Below are positions 1 through 12,040 of a stretch of DNA of 64,000 bases, one piece after another. The position numbers were made by a program, and so were the translations under genes. The first letter of the stretch is position 1. Each line of letters begins with the position of its first letter. The stretch is from the NCBI GenBank assembly GCA_032622095.1, contig CP136069.1:12172036-12236035 (forward strand), given 5' to 3'. This stretch comes from Siphonodentalium dalli (lineage: Eukaryota; Mollusca; Scaphopoda; Gadilida; Siphonodentaliidae). The notes under the pieces are model-generated. The model saw only the letters and a program-made list of their open reading frames with translations, was not told the origin of the DNA and ran no database searches.

Positions 1-2595
1 TGGCGTAACAGTGTAGTCTGTAGTCTTAGCAATACCCCAATGAGATTTTGATTTCAACGAACTTAGTAACTTATAATTATATGCGCTACAGAATATTTTC
101 ACCTTGTTAATACAACGTGGTTGTTGTGCTCACATTTACAGTTACATGTATTCAAAGAGAGATGGGCTCATTATGTTGTCCAGCTGATTTGTCTACTGAA
201 GGGAAGTTGAATATCATTCACTCTCCAATACAAGAATTTGTATTCTCTCAACCAACAACTTGCCAGTCTGCACCTGCTTATGGTCACGTGAGTAATATAC
301 TGAAATTTTTAATAAGTTTTGTAAAAGTCTAGTATTAACCTAACCATGTCCAAAAATGTTTATTACATCAGACAGACCAGTCCTATGTGCATGTTACAGT
401 CCAATGGACTTCAGCGGACTGCTGATTGAATGCAGACTTTCTCGGTCATTCCGAATTATTTTCGTACCATTCTATTATCTTATTGTTACCAGTGACGACA
501 GGCACATTGACAGCGAGTCAGCGACAGTTGTACTTTGGGCTGAATGTGGACAAATAATCAAATATCCCCTAATTTGCTGAAGATATAATGCATATCAGAG
601 TTGACTAATCGGTACACATCACCATCTTCAAATAGGGAACTTCAATCTGATCTTAGATTTTCCGTAGCAGTTGATGGGACCTCATTCGGCAAATGACAGA
701 CACACTATCTGTAGATTCCAACAAGGAACGTACCGGTACATGTACAATGTACATTTAAATGTAAATTGTTCCATCAAGCTCTTGATGACCAATTGACTAA
801 TTAGAGAATACAGTACATTCCGTACATGTAACTGACCTTTATATTCAAAATGTTAAATAGACAGATCAGATAACAAAGGGTTCAAACACACCATGTACAT
901 GTATCAGGTGCATCTGATATACAAACAATTGAGACTAATGGAGCCTACATGTAGCCATGTACATATTAATGTCAAAGTCTCAATCCTGCCGCATATGAAA
1001 CCTAATTTTAACAAGTGTATTTATGTTCAATCAAACATGAACATAGAAGTTTGTAACAGTACCATATTCTGCTAAAGGTGCTACCCATCTACCATCACTA
1101 CGTACATGTATATAACCTTGGTGCATATCAATTTACTTGGTTATAGTGACATTCAACTCTAATTGCTGGAAAATCCAACCATATCTGTTATATTGGTACA
1201 TAGTATTTTCCATGTACAGTATTCAAAATTAAAATATAGAGACAGTTTTAATTTTAAACTTATCACTGCGATATCCTAGTAAATGGCAGTTATCATGATC
1301 AGGACCGTTTATATAAAACCGAGGTATTCTATTAGAATTTCGCTATATTAGAGAACTGTTACTCTATTATACTGTGCGCACGTGTACCTGTATTGTATAG
1401 ATCTAAATTCACATGTTTCATGTTAAATTTGAGGAAATTGTATAAGACAGCTGTTGGAGAACAAGGAACACATGTCCGTGTACAACATCATTGTGTGTTA
1501 GTTAAGTAAGTGTCACATGCATAGGGCACGCCAAACAAGTACGGTACATGTACTACCAGACTAAATGAAGCACAGATAACTTTGATAGACATATCCGGTA
1601 GTGGCGGTACATGTAATGTCACAACAGAGACATTGTATTTAAATGGAGATAAAGTGTTAGCTTGCGTGAGAATAATGACTAGTTCTGATTGAATTGCTGA
1701 GAGAGAGAGAGAGAGAGAGAGAGATAATTTATTGACAATATACCGTTAAGGTGAGTCCACAAACTTACATTATAAAAATGTGTTTATTTGCTAATTTGTT
1801 GAAACCAACTGTTTGAGTTATAGCATAATAGTCATTTATTTGCTATTATACTTCACAGGGAGCCACACCTTCGGGTACATGTAGCAGTACATGTTGGCGG
1901 TCGCAGAACCGAGTTCCGGTTAGGAGAATTCTTCTCGCAGTGCAAGAAAAGTTGAGAATACAAGAGCTGCTGACTCAACTTGTCGGGGGAATATACACGG
2001 TACATGTATACAGACATGTGTAGTTGTAAATAGTGAGTTTGTTGTCAAATATCCCATTTTCAGCTGATAATACAATATCTATGTAGTTAAAGATCACCCA
2101 ATTTGGCAACCCTAACATTTTTTCGACTTTTACAAACTTCGTGCTCAAACATATCAAATTTGAGTCAAAGTCACCCCAAAACGCACGCAACAACAGATAC
2201 AAAACCCCACACACGGTACGCAATACATGTAAGCACACATATCCGAGTTTTGGTCACAAATCTTGCATGTTTATAGGGAATATAACTATTATCGTAGTTT
2301 ATTTAAATGTGCATGATATATAGTATTTATTCACATGACATGAGTGATTAAATCGCATAATTTAATGTGAGACAACATATTTTACAAGTTATTCATCAAC
2401 ATAACATGGTACATGTATCCGAATTACTACCCAGTAATATTTTGAAGCTTAATACCATTGCTAAATTATCTAGCAATCTGATGATTATTAGTGTATTCTT
2501 ATGAAGAAGAAAATTCTAGATGATGCACTGAAAGTCAGGTACCAGGTATAGTAATTTTGTTCATGCTTGAGAAAGTAATAGCTAAGAAATATATT
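1..2595. other. Gene-free stretch rich in TACATGTA
   Basis: No coding region is supported; the open frames are short and show no family features. The palindromic octamer TACATGTA occurs about a dozen times (near 143, 738, 826, 893, 943, 1103, 1546, 1611, 1877, 2000, 2226 and 2408), often inside GGTACATGTA. A (GA)n microsatellite of about 25 bases lies near 1698-1724. Nothing else stands out. Confidence 0.6.
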
Positions 2596-2813
2596 TATAC
2601 ACCCGGCAGAGAGGGGAGTGAATGGCTCAAAGACTCTTTGCAATATATATGAGCTATAATTTTCACTAAGTATATGACGTATAACAATAACAATAGCTCA
2701 AAACAACATATTTACAATTATGTACACTGAAAACATATATGGACGGAAGCAATTTATATGTGGTATTATGTATAAAAAACTGTACAGGAAGTGGGCGAGC
2801 CATGAAGACCGCC
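2596..2813 (+). repeat. Direct repeat, copy 1 of 2 (218 bp)
   Basis: This block begins TTATACACCCGGCAGAGAGG and ends in AGACCGCC. It recurs almost base for base at 3228-3446. The two copies are about 630 bp apart and flank a different 410-bp spacer, so the simplest reading is a recent local duplication or a pair of related element ends. Confidence 0.9.
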
Positions 2814-3227
2814 CACCCCATCAACGATAACCAATAGTGGAGCAGGGGAGGTGGTGGGTGATAAAAGTTTTTGGCGTGAGCCGATGTTTACTATTATAGA
2901 CAAAGAGTGACGCTATCTCTGGTTATTCCACCTCCCTCCGTCTAACGGATTATGTTGTCCAATCCATTGACTCAAAACAAAAGAGATTAATCAAGCGGCC
3001 GTGTGATTGGTCGAAAGACAAAGCCTGTCCGCAGAGTGCAAGAGCCGGAGGTCACGCAGTTCAATTTACTGTAATAATTTTAAGCGGATGTAAACAATGT
3101 TAACCTACTTTCGGTTTCGTATCATTGGTTCCAACCCGACTTCGGTTATGAGAGGCCGCTTGAATTAAGGCTCCCGTCTCTGTCGTGTGTATAAAGGCAA
3201 GCAAACGTGATGCCTTTGATTGCGTAA

Positions 3228-3446
3228 TTATACACCCGGCAGAGAGGGGAGTGAATGGCTCAAAGACTCTTTGCAATATATATGAGCTATAATTTTCACT
3301 AAGTATATGACGTATAACAATAACAATAGCTCAAAACAACATATTTACAATTATGTACACTGAAAACATAAATGGACGGAAGCAATTTATATGTGGTATT
3401 ATGTATAAAAAACTGTACAGGAAGTGGGCGAGCCATGAAGACCGCC
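3228..3446 (+). repeat. Direct repeat, copy 2 of 2 (219 bp)
   Basis: Near-identical to 2596-2813, with only scattered single-base differences (for example ATATGGACGG versus AATGGACGG). The match stops after GACCGCC, where copy 1 runs into CACCCC and copy 2 into AAAGCCGA. Confidence 0.9.
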
Positions 3447-5169
3447 AAAGCCGATTCGTATCGGCACTCGCCCACCCATATCTGACAAAATTAAATCGTG
3501 CAATCACTTGTGGCATTCCATCATATAGCTCTGGTATATAAGATATAATATTCAACACACGCTCTGTAATTCTATGTGAACGTAGTCTTATGAAAGAAAT
3601 GCACAACGTCTATACATTGAATCCGCTGGAGAGATTAGATGATGTCGAGGGTGGCGACCTTCTCAGCCAATCAAAACAGAGAACGTCTCAGTCAATCAGA
3701 ACAGCGTAAATTCCCGGTTCATCAAAGCCATCTCATCCACAAACCTGTAAATATGAAATACGATGTATTGTGGTCACGTGGTCATATACGTGACATAAAA
3801 TATGCAAGGCATGGACGTGGCTAGATGGTAGTTCTTATGGGTGTCCAACTTTATTTCCAACTGCACCAACGGGGTCCCACCCACATGGATTGATAAGCCA
3901 ATGTCCCCATTATGGGAACTTTCAATGTAAACCGCCCCAAATTTGAAATTCCCAACTGGTACGCCACCCTTCCCATGCATGCAACCGTTGAAAAAATTGT
4001 GGTTGTAAATATATAACAGTGTCCAACTTATGGCCATTTAACTCTGAAATTTTGAATGAATGGCATGTGGGGAACAATTCGGCTCTTTGTTTAAAACTAT
4101 ACCACGGTCGTTTGTTGAACTGCTGTGCACTTCCCATCAATGAATAGGAATCCTTATGCAATTGTATTATCTTCCATCTGCTTAATATATTTCCCGAACT
4201 TCCATCCATATGAATAATAGCTAGACCATACCAATGAATATTTTTATAACTGATGGGCGAATCCATCCAGATGGATAATAGAACATGCCAGTGTATACGT
4301 TTTATAACTGATGGGCGAAACCATTGAGTAAATAAAGGGTTAAACTGGCATAACAATTTCAACAAAAACAATTTAGTTTTTCGAGCAGGAAATTCAAACT
4401 GTTGACCATCTTGGACGTTGGGGAGGGAGACACCTATCCCCACCTCCATGTGCCAATTGTGTACACTACATTCTCTTCTGTGATCCAAGTTCCATTTATT
4501 AAAATAAACCATTGTATCAAGTTTGAAACTTCTAACAAATAGTGGACAACTTTTCCAGGTGCTGTCCGGTTGTCATAATATATAATACTAATTCGACCGC
4601 CGACTAGCTGTCAAAGAGTTCATGCCCTTTAATTTATCTTCCCTTTCATATTGAAGGGGCGATGTAGTCCACATTATGTTATGGGCGTTCGTACCACGCC
4701 TTTGTGCAAATAAACTTTTACTAGCTCTAATACTACATGATTATAATTTAAGTCAGTTAATACCACAGGTACTTAACCTGCCAGCTACAACTGTTTATTT
4801 ATAAGTGTGCTGGCATTAAAGAGACCAGTACTTCAATGTGATATTTTTGTCAACACAAATTCATGGCTTTGACATATCAAACAGGGCCATTTCCTAATTA
4901 CGCCGAATATTATTGACAGCATATATAATAGACACGATGTTGAAATAACTGGGTAAACATTACACACATATAGGCAATATGTGACCCAGTGTGACCCCGT
5001 GGCCAAATGAAGTCTATGGTCAGCTAGTGCGCCATATGTAGGCATACAATCTAAAAAGTCGATGTGCAATATTGGTCTCTTGGGAAGAAATATTTACATT
5101 TCTTGAGTTGCGTTATTTCACCTCCCCTCCAAAATGCTAACTTGCCTCTCCGTTGGAGGGTTAGCAGCC
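3447..5169. other. Stretch with no supported gene
   Basis: The longest open frame here is 196 codons on the minus strand (3922-4512). It matches no family I recognise and its residues follow repeated DNA (GATGGGCGAA occurs twice, near 4252 and 4311), so I do not call it a gene. No RNA gene or array was seen. Confidence 0.5.
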
Positions 5170-5575
5170 GAAGAACAATTTGCCACCCAACGGGGATCAA
5201 CTGCCTCCTCGTCGAAGAACAATTAGTCACTCAAGGGGTTCAAGTGCCTCCGCATCGAAGAACAATTTGCACCCAACGGGGGTCAAGTGCCGCCTCGTCG
5301 AAGAACAATTTGCCACCAAACGGGGGTCATGTGCCTCCTCGTCAAAGAACAATTTGCCACCCAACGGGGATCAAGTGCCTACTCGTCGAAGAACAATTTG
5401 CCACCCAACGGGGGTCAAGTGCCTACTCGTCGAAGAACAATTTGCCACCCAACGGGGGTCAAGTCTTCGTCGAAGAACAATTTGCCACACAACGGGGATC
5501 AAGTGCCGCCTCGTCGAAGAACAATTTGCCCCTCGATGATTTCAAGTGCCTCCCTGTCGAAGAACAATTTCAAAG
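5170..5575 (+). repeat. 44-bp minisatellite, about 9 copies
   Basis: Tandem units of about 44 bp, each starting GAAGAACAATTTGCCACCCA and ending TGCCTCCTCGTC. Copies range from near-identical in the middle to diverged at both ends; one copy near 5460 has lost about 6 bases. Because 44 is not a multiple of three, successive copies are read in rotating frames. All three forward frames nevertheless stay open across most of the array, because the unit has few stop codons in any frame. The long open frames here (up to 182 codons) are therefore explained by the repeat. Confidence 0.92.
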
Positions 5576-5842
5576 GGGGCGGGTAAAGTGGCATAGTCTG
5601 TCATATTGGTAAAGTTCTTGTTATTACTTCAGGCTAAACAATTCCCTCAAATAATGCAAATTTGAGTACAGTCCGTCAGCCCCCCCCCCCTTAACACTGA
5701 CAGCTAGTCAGTTTGCCTTATATCATAGCATCAGTAATTCGACAGGACCAACCAGCCAAAATAAAATAAAATAAAATATGTCAACATTTTACAGTTTAAC
5801 CCTTTCTATACTAAATACTCATTGCGAGTAGTTATCTCTTAT

Positions 5843-5902
5843 GAAATGTTCAGATAATAAGTTCAACAAACGATTATATTGAACTTATTATCTGAACATT
5901 TC
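5843..5902. repeat. Perfect hairpin, copy 1
   Basis: GAAATGTTCAGATAATAAGT is followed after a short loop by its exact reverse complement, giving a stem of about 24 bp. A sister copy lies at 6208-6264 with similar flanking sequence (GAGTAGTTATC upstream), so this is part of a dispersed or duplicated fold-back element of about 100 bp. Confidence 0.85.
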
Positions 5903-6002
5903 CCACCAATTAATATGAATTATTCTGCTCTTGTCTATTGTTCTATCTGTCGTCTGCATTTATTACCTGAGCACACATCCTAATGAATAATACACATTTC
6001 AT

Positions 6003-6127
6003 ACAGTAATGCCCTAAATAATCGACTCCTTAACCAAATCAGAATTAAGGGTAACTTTTCATGATATTGTCGGAAATATGGCTTGTTGCCATTAATCGGA
6101 AAGCTCTCATTGAGGGCATTATTGTAT
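6003..6127. mobile_element. Fold-back MITE-like element, short copy
   Basis: Starts ACAGTAATGCCCTAAATAAT and ends with the inverted form GGGCATTATTGT. It shares its internal sequence (TCGGAAATATGGCTTGTTGC) with the copies at 6681-6943 and 21454-21596. The short inverted ends and lack of coding are what a non-autonomous fold-back transposon looks like; the superfamily is not identified. Confidence 0.7.
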
Positions 6128-6207
6128 GTATACTTGTATGACTGACTGAGAATCCATTTAACCATTTCTGTACTGAAGCATCACTGATGAGTAGTTATCC
6201 CATAGGA

Positions 6208-6264
6208 CATGTTCAGATACTAAGTTCAACAAACGACCAGTTGAACTTATTATCTAAACATTTC
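6208..6264. repeat. Hairpin, copy 2
   Basis: Diverged copy of the hairpin at 5843-5902: GTTCAGATACTAAGTTCAAC pairs with GTTGAACTTATTATCTAAAC. The stem has two mismatches. Confidence 0.75.
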
Positions 6265-6680
6265 CCTCAATAAAGGGGGCTCCTTCTGCGTTTTTTTATA
6301 TCTGTACTCTACTTTTACCACCTTAACATCCCTCCAAATCAATAATAAGCTATTCCGATGTGCTCTTTTCAACTGACTTGGAGAACCATTTAGTATAGAA
6401 AGGGTAAGCATTATTATATAGAAATGGTTTCAATCCATTGACCAATACAGTCATATAATGACATTCTGTGAACACAATGAATTGTGAGTCGTTCCGTGTA
6501 CCCAATTACAGTATCTATATCTCTCGTCCGACTAATTAACTTGCACTTAATATCAGATATGAGAGGCTAATAATGCAGTAAAAATGAATAGTGTAATTAT
6601 GATCGTTGAAAGACTATGAGACAGCGTTTTAGTACAGAACATTGGCCACATTGAATGATTCTTTATGCAACATTGACCAT

Positions 6681-6943
6681 ACAGTAATGCCCTAAATAAT
6701 CGACTCCTTAACCACAGCAGAATTATGGGTAATTTTTCAGGATTTAGTCGGAAATATGGCTTGTTGCCATTCATCGGAAAGCTCTCAGGATTTAATCGGA
6801 AATATGGCTTGTTGCCATTCATCGGAAAGTTCTCAGTGAGAGATTTCCGATGAATGGCAACAAGCCACATTTCCGACTAAATCCTGAAGAATTACCCATA
6901 ATTCTGCTGTGGGTAATGAGTCGATTATTTAGGGCATTACTGT
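6681..6943. mobile_element. Fold-back MITE-like element, full-length palindrome
   Basis: Left arm begins ACAGTAATGCCCTAAATAAT; the right arm ends with the reverse complement AGGGCATTACTGT. The arms pair along roughly 100 bp each. The left arm has an internal duplication of about 55 bp (AGGATTTAGTCGGAAATATG repeated). Two further copies lie at 6003 and 21454. No coding capacity. Confidence 0.85.
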
Positions 6944-6994
6944 ACATTACAGGAATGGAATGGATGTCAAGCTACAGCGCATGCATGGTTCTAA

Positions 6995-7960
6995 AGTATA
7001 TGTACCTGATCACTGTAATGCTCATCTCGCTGTTGGTGTATACCCATGTATATTCGACTACTATAGAGAAACCCCCTTATACCATGAATTATTAAACTAT
7101 TGGTAACACAGACACAACCGTCATACATACCCTGTTTGGTCAACTATTCGGAGCTATACCCCTTACCAGTAATCGCTAATCCGTGGTAAAACATAAACAA
7201 ATATGTACCTGATCATCTCATGTTGGTATATACCCTGTATATCTGTCGACTAATACGGGGCCACCCCTTAGGGTCCTTACCAGTAATGGTTATCCATTGG
7301 TAAATAACACATACACAAAATACCTGATCATATCATGTTGGTATATACCCTGTCTATCTGCCGACTACTGCGGGGTCACCCCTTACGGTCCTTACACATA
7401 CTGGCTATCCATTGGTAAATAACACAGAAACAAATACCTGATCATTTCATGTTGGTATATACCCTGTCTAGCTGTCGACTACTACGGGGCCACCCACCCC
7501 TTAGGGTCCTTACCAGTAATGGTTATCCATTGGTAAATAACACATACACAAATATGTACCTGATCATCTCGATGTTGGTGTATATATTGTATGTCTGTTC
7601 GACTACTACGGGACCACCCGCTTATGGTACTTACAAGTAATGTCTATCCATTGGTAAATAACACATAAATTAACAAATAGGTAGGTTACCTGGTCATCTC
7701 GATGTGGGTGTATATGCCTTGTACGTCTGTTTATTCCGACTACTGTGGAGCCACCCCATTGCGGTCCTCACCAGCAATGGGTAAAACATGAATAAATAAC
7801 ACATAAACATATATACCTGTCATATCATGCTGGTGTATATACCCTGTCTGTTCGACTAAGTCTTACGGGGCCACCCTTCACGGTCCTTATACCGGTAATG
7901 GCTAAAACATTGGTAACCACATAAACACATATAATTATATACTTGGCCATTTCGCTGTTG
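6995..7960 (+). repeat. Tandem array, about 120-bp units
   Basis: About eight degenerate copies of a 112-133 bp unit, marked by TACCTGATCATCTC, then GTTGGTATATACCCTGT, then CGACTACTACGGGGCCACCC, then ATCCATTGGTAAATAACACA. Anchor positions are near 6998, 7206, 7322, 7436, 7557, 7690, 7815 and 7942. The short open frames inside are by-products of the repeat. Confidence 0.88.
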
Positions 7961-9412
7961 ATGTATACATGTATTGGTACGTAGGTCCACGTCTGTGCTG
8001 TTTTCTGTGTCGGACCAGAATGGTTCCACCAACCATAGTCCCCGACTGTAGTCAAAGGAAACCGATAGTGTCTGTATGTATCTGAAGAAAAAAATTATAT
8101 CTTGAGTCTGCTGTCGAATTGCCCATCCAGGTTGTCAGTAGCATGGCGGGTATACCCACGTCATTGTTTGCTCGAAATTTGCGGCAATATGTCACGCATG
8201 CGTCGCCATATTGACATTCGTTTTCATTTTTCGATATTTTCCAAAATATAAGCAAGCAATTAAACTAAATGACGAGCTACCCCAACAACAAATCTGGGAT
8301 ACTACAAAAAGCGGATATCGAACAAATTTGTTGAATAAGAAGAATTTGGCGTTCAAATTTCTCAACCTCGAAAAATTGATGCATAGCTCATTCGCTATCG
8401 TTTTGTTTGAGTTATTTATATAGGTGCATGGCGATAACGATGAATATTCACTTCTATGGATGTGAGACATCTTTTCACCAGTTTCGAGAACATTATGACG
8501 TATAGGATTTCGGCCCTGCATAGATGGAGGTGATTACCCATGGATTGATACCGACAACATGGATCACTTTGATGAACCAGTTTGACTGCGGGGACATGAT
8601 ATCACTTGAAAACGACGAGGTAATTGATTATTATGTCAGATTCATATTTAAGTTTTCCAAGGCATATATTTACGAACGTTACAATCAATATCGAAGACAA
8701 CGCTGAAATTACGAAGTTGGAAGAGGATTTATTGGTGGTTCGATCAATTGTAAGCGGATTCGATGAAGATTTGAGCTGTAGGTAGTCCAAGTTTGCTTCG
8801 TCGTACACCATACTGTGCTATAGAATCTGATGCTGTAAATCTAGTGTCTTGATCTCTTGGTCATAGTCGTTAGACGCTTTATGTGATCACCGAAGTTAGG
8901 CAACGTCGAGCTGCTCTGTTGATCGGCTTAAGTTTGAATTCCGGGTGATGCAAACTTTCGTTGCGACTTCTCAATCTCTCCCTCCCCTCTCTCTCTCTCT
9001 CTCGTTCTGTTGCAATGGGGGCTCGTCCGCTCATTGGAGTCTGTGGCATGATGCAACCGCTCTAGTGGAGGACTCTGTGAGATTCGGCGATTCTCAAAAG
9101 GAAGGGGGTTAGTGTAGCGGTCGCGTTGTGAATAAAGGTTGAAATTGTAGTCATATACATTGATTTTAATTAGTGGGAAATTTGTTGGTTAGTTAGACCA
9201 AAGGTCGCATATTGTCCTACTTTCCATCAGTGTCTTGACTGAAAAATATTTTTTTTTAAATAATTTATTCTCTTTTTAAAAATAAAGTTTATATTACAGA
9301 TATGTAAGTTATAACACACAAGTATATTCACAATGATATTATAAATATGTCAATTTCTTCCTTTTCTGTATTTGTTTTTATCTCTCTGCAATGCCACCTC
9401 AACATAATTATT
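7961..9412. other. Stretch with no supported gene
   Basis: No convincing coding region. A (CT)n run lies near 8986-9003. A short open stretch at 8524-8622 is followed by a donor-like GAGGTAATT, but without a recognisable protein or acceptor I do not call an exon. Confidence 0.45.
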
Positions 9413-9654
9413 TTAAAGGTACTCAATCCGATCAGAGGGTCCCCATCTCAACAACAACAATCCGATCAGAGGGTCCTATATTACTATTTCTTTGGATAAG
9501 ATGAGTTTGAAGCCTGCTTACATTTCAAAATGTTGTCAGTTTTGTATTGTCTGCAGCAGAACTCGGCGCGTTGAAGCAAAGGTTACAAGAGATAAAATGT
9601 GTACGTAACGAGACTTAATACAAATGAAAAAATAAATTGAGGGAGGGGTGGGCG

Positions 9655-10435
9655 ATACAGGGAACTAAGGGTTGAACCGATATAAATTTGTAGAGCGATA
9701 ACGACCAATGTTGACATATTATGCATCTCAACTCTACTGTTGCAACAAGGCTATAAAATAGGGGGGTGTCAGAATCTTAGTCATCTCTATATAGTGCCAG
9801 AATAGTCATTTATGGACTTCTATTGTGGTACAATACAAATTAGAATCAAATGATAAAAATATGTATGTAACACATCTATACCGATGAAAATAAACATAAT
9901 AATTTAGGCCGGGATAAGATGTTGGGTTGGTTATATGGACTCGGAGAAAAAGTGATTCGTACCGATGAACTGACATAAATTAGTGGAGCGATGTTGCCAT
10001 CTAATGCATCGCGACTGTACTAAAGCAGCAATGATATAAAATTGGGAAGGGGGGGGGTCTGAAATTATCTCTATCTCTATAGATGGCACCAGAATTATAT
10101 AGAAAGGAATAGCAATTGATATACGTATACGGTATACTATAGTAATACCATAGACATATAAGTACAAGTATCACTTGATAAATATTACGTAACGTGACTA
10201 TAGCGATGAAAAAAAAAAAAAAATTGGACCGGGATTAGAGGTTGGGTTGGTTATATGTGGATAATTGGATATGGAATTCATACCGATGAAACGATACAAA
10301 TTATTGGAGCGATAAAGACCAATGTTGACACTTGTCAGGCTACGCGGGGGAAATAGGGGTTGATACGATAGACCGAAATAAATTTGTCGAGTGATAATGA
10401 CCAATGTTGACGCGACTGTACTGTCACACAATTAT
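9655..10435 (+). repeat. Degenerate tandem repeats inside the TTAA element
   Basis: Four related segments carry AACCGATATAAATTTGTAGAGCGATAACGACC-like sequence, the clearest starting near 9673, 9958, 10280 and 10358. The first two also share a long tail (GATATAAAATTGGG...CTATAGATGGCACCAGAAT type). Divergence is high, so they are old copies. Confidence 0.7.
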
Positions 10436-10499
10436 CATGTAGAACCGGTCAAATATGGACTCCGGTGCCCAATATGGAACAGTTCAGAAACATTTGCAG

Positions 10500-11040
10500 G
10501 GCCCTAAAATTTATTTAACATGGGATCTGCCATAAAAATCGATTTATGTTGATAAATCTCTTATTTTTCAAAATGTTAAGCTGAGACTTGGTGTGTCTGC
10601 GTGGGATACTTATATATTCCTAAAATGATTGCGTACAGCACATAATTATGTTTTAGATCGAAGAAATGAATTTTTTTCGATGATAAAATTTAACATGGGA
10701 TTAGCCATTAAAATCGATTTATGTCGATAAAACTGCCATTTTTCAAACTTTTGAGTTGAAACTTCGTGTGTCTGCGTGTGATACTTATATATTCCTAAAA
10801 TGACAGGGTACAGCATGTAATTTTTTTTTAGATGGAAGAAATGAATGTTTTTCGATGATAAAATTTAACATGGCATTTGCCATTAAAATCGATTTATGTC
10901 GATAAAACTGTCATTTTTAAAAATTTTGAGATGAGACTTGGTGCGTATGTGTGTAATACTTTTATATTCTTAAAACGACAGTGCGTAATTATGTTTCAGA
11001 TGGAAGTAATTGAATTTGTTTTCGATAATAAATTTACAGC
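10500..11040 (+). repeat. Three tandem ~175-bp repeats
   Basis: Copies begin AAAATTTAACATGGGATTAG or similar near 10507, 10685 and 10859. Each contains AAAATCGATTTATGTCGATA, then TTTTCAAA..TTTTGAG, then ACTTGGTGTGTCTGCGTG, then ATACTTATATATTCCTAAAA. Spacing is about 175 bp. The final partial unit ends near 11035. Confidence 0.88.
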
Positions 11041-11442
11041 GTGGACGGGTCATCGAGTACACGCATTTTGTAAACAAGCTTTTGTCAATAGCCGTTTTGG
11101 TCAAACTAAACCTTTTTCGACCGGGACAGCAGATCCGAATAGTAGCTAAGATGTATTTAGATTTATTCCACACCCATTGGCGTGAGTCACATGTATTCAA
11201 CGGAATCCCAGCCATTGAATACATAAGAGTGCATACCTCTAGTGGAATACAAGCCGGAACTATTCTTGTTGACGTTGTCGCCAATAAAGATGACGTACAT
11301 TACGTCGACCATCCGCTTCCGGTTATCCCCCAATAATTAATGGTTATTTGTCAGACTTAAATCACAATAAAGCTAGCTATAGTAACAATGAAGGTGACTT
11401 TCATGGATTGAACTTATCTGACTGAACGGTGTAGAATAAATA

Positions 11443-11591
11443 CAGAACACAACTCGACTCTTTTATCGAACTCGTTGCGGACGGCGCAAACATATATTTC
11501 GCTCGAGCTACGCTCTCGCGAAATATATCCTTGCGTCATCCGCAACTCATTCGATAAAAGAGTCTCGATTAAGATGCGCGTTGTGTTCTGT
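11443..11591. repeat. 149-bp imperfect palindrome
   Basis: ACAGAACACAACTCGACTCT at the left pairs with the reversed right end GTTGTGTTCTGT. The inner arms TTTTATCGAACTCGTTGCGG and CCGCAACTCATTCGATAAAA pair closely around a centre GCTCGAGCTACGCTCTCG. It could be a nested fold-back insertion. Confidence 0.85.
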
Positions 11592-11707
11592 CTATATAAT
11601 TATCAAAAGAATTTGACCGATTAGGGTGCATTGTAAGAGAATCGAGTAGAGAAATCTTGGTGACATTTTCATAAAACACGCCGATAATTCCAGAAAATAA
11701 TAGAACA

Positions 11708-12040
11708 GGCATAAAATTACCCATAATGCACTTCACTACACCAGGGGCTCCCAATGGGTTATATATTACTTTCAGGCTATCAGATTATTTATATTTTCAA
11801 CAACATATTATTACACTGGTGACTTTAAGTTTACAATTTCAGCCTGTCCTGACTATCGATACGATTGAGTCATATTTTCAAAAAACATATTATTCACCGG
11901 TAGCATTAACTTTACAATTTCAGCATTTATGTGATTATATCGGTACGATTTGAGTAAGGTACAAAAAAATCTTCGCCCACTCGACCACAAAATATGAAAA
12001 ACTCCAAAACAGCTTACACCACCTTGTGGCGTAATAATAA
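11708..12040 (+). repeat. Dispersed repeat, copy 1
   Basis: Runs from AAAATTACCCATAATGCACT through GGGGCTCCCAATGGGTTATA to ACACCACCTTGTGGCG. The same ~330 bp is present in inverted orientation at 15108-15440. Both copies include two internal ~75-bp subrepeats (TTACAATTTCAGCCTGTCCT / TTACAATTTCAGCATTTATG). No coding capacity. Confidence 0.85.

Noticed and set aside
3922-4512. 196-codon minus-strand open frame
   Set aside because: No domain, Trp/His/Ile-rich composition unlike a typical protein, built over locally repeated DNA; another frame overlaps it equally.
5064-5612. Three overlapping long frames (182, 119, 99 codons)
   Set aside because: All are by-products of the 44-bp minisatellite, which lacks stops in any forward frame.
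8524-8640. Possible exon ending in GAG|GTAATT
   Set aside because: No recognisable protein, no paired acceptor, and the competing frame stops early.
10877-11336. Two overlapping plus-strand frames of 90 and 108 codons
   Set aside because: They start inside the ~175-bp tandem repeats and match no family; an antisense frame of similar length overlaps.
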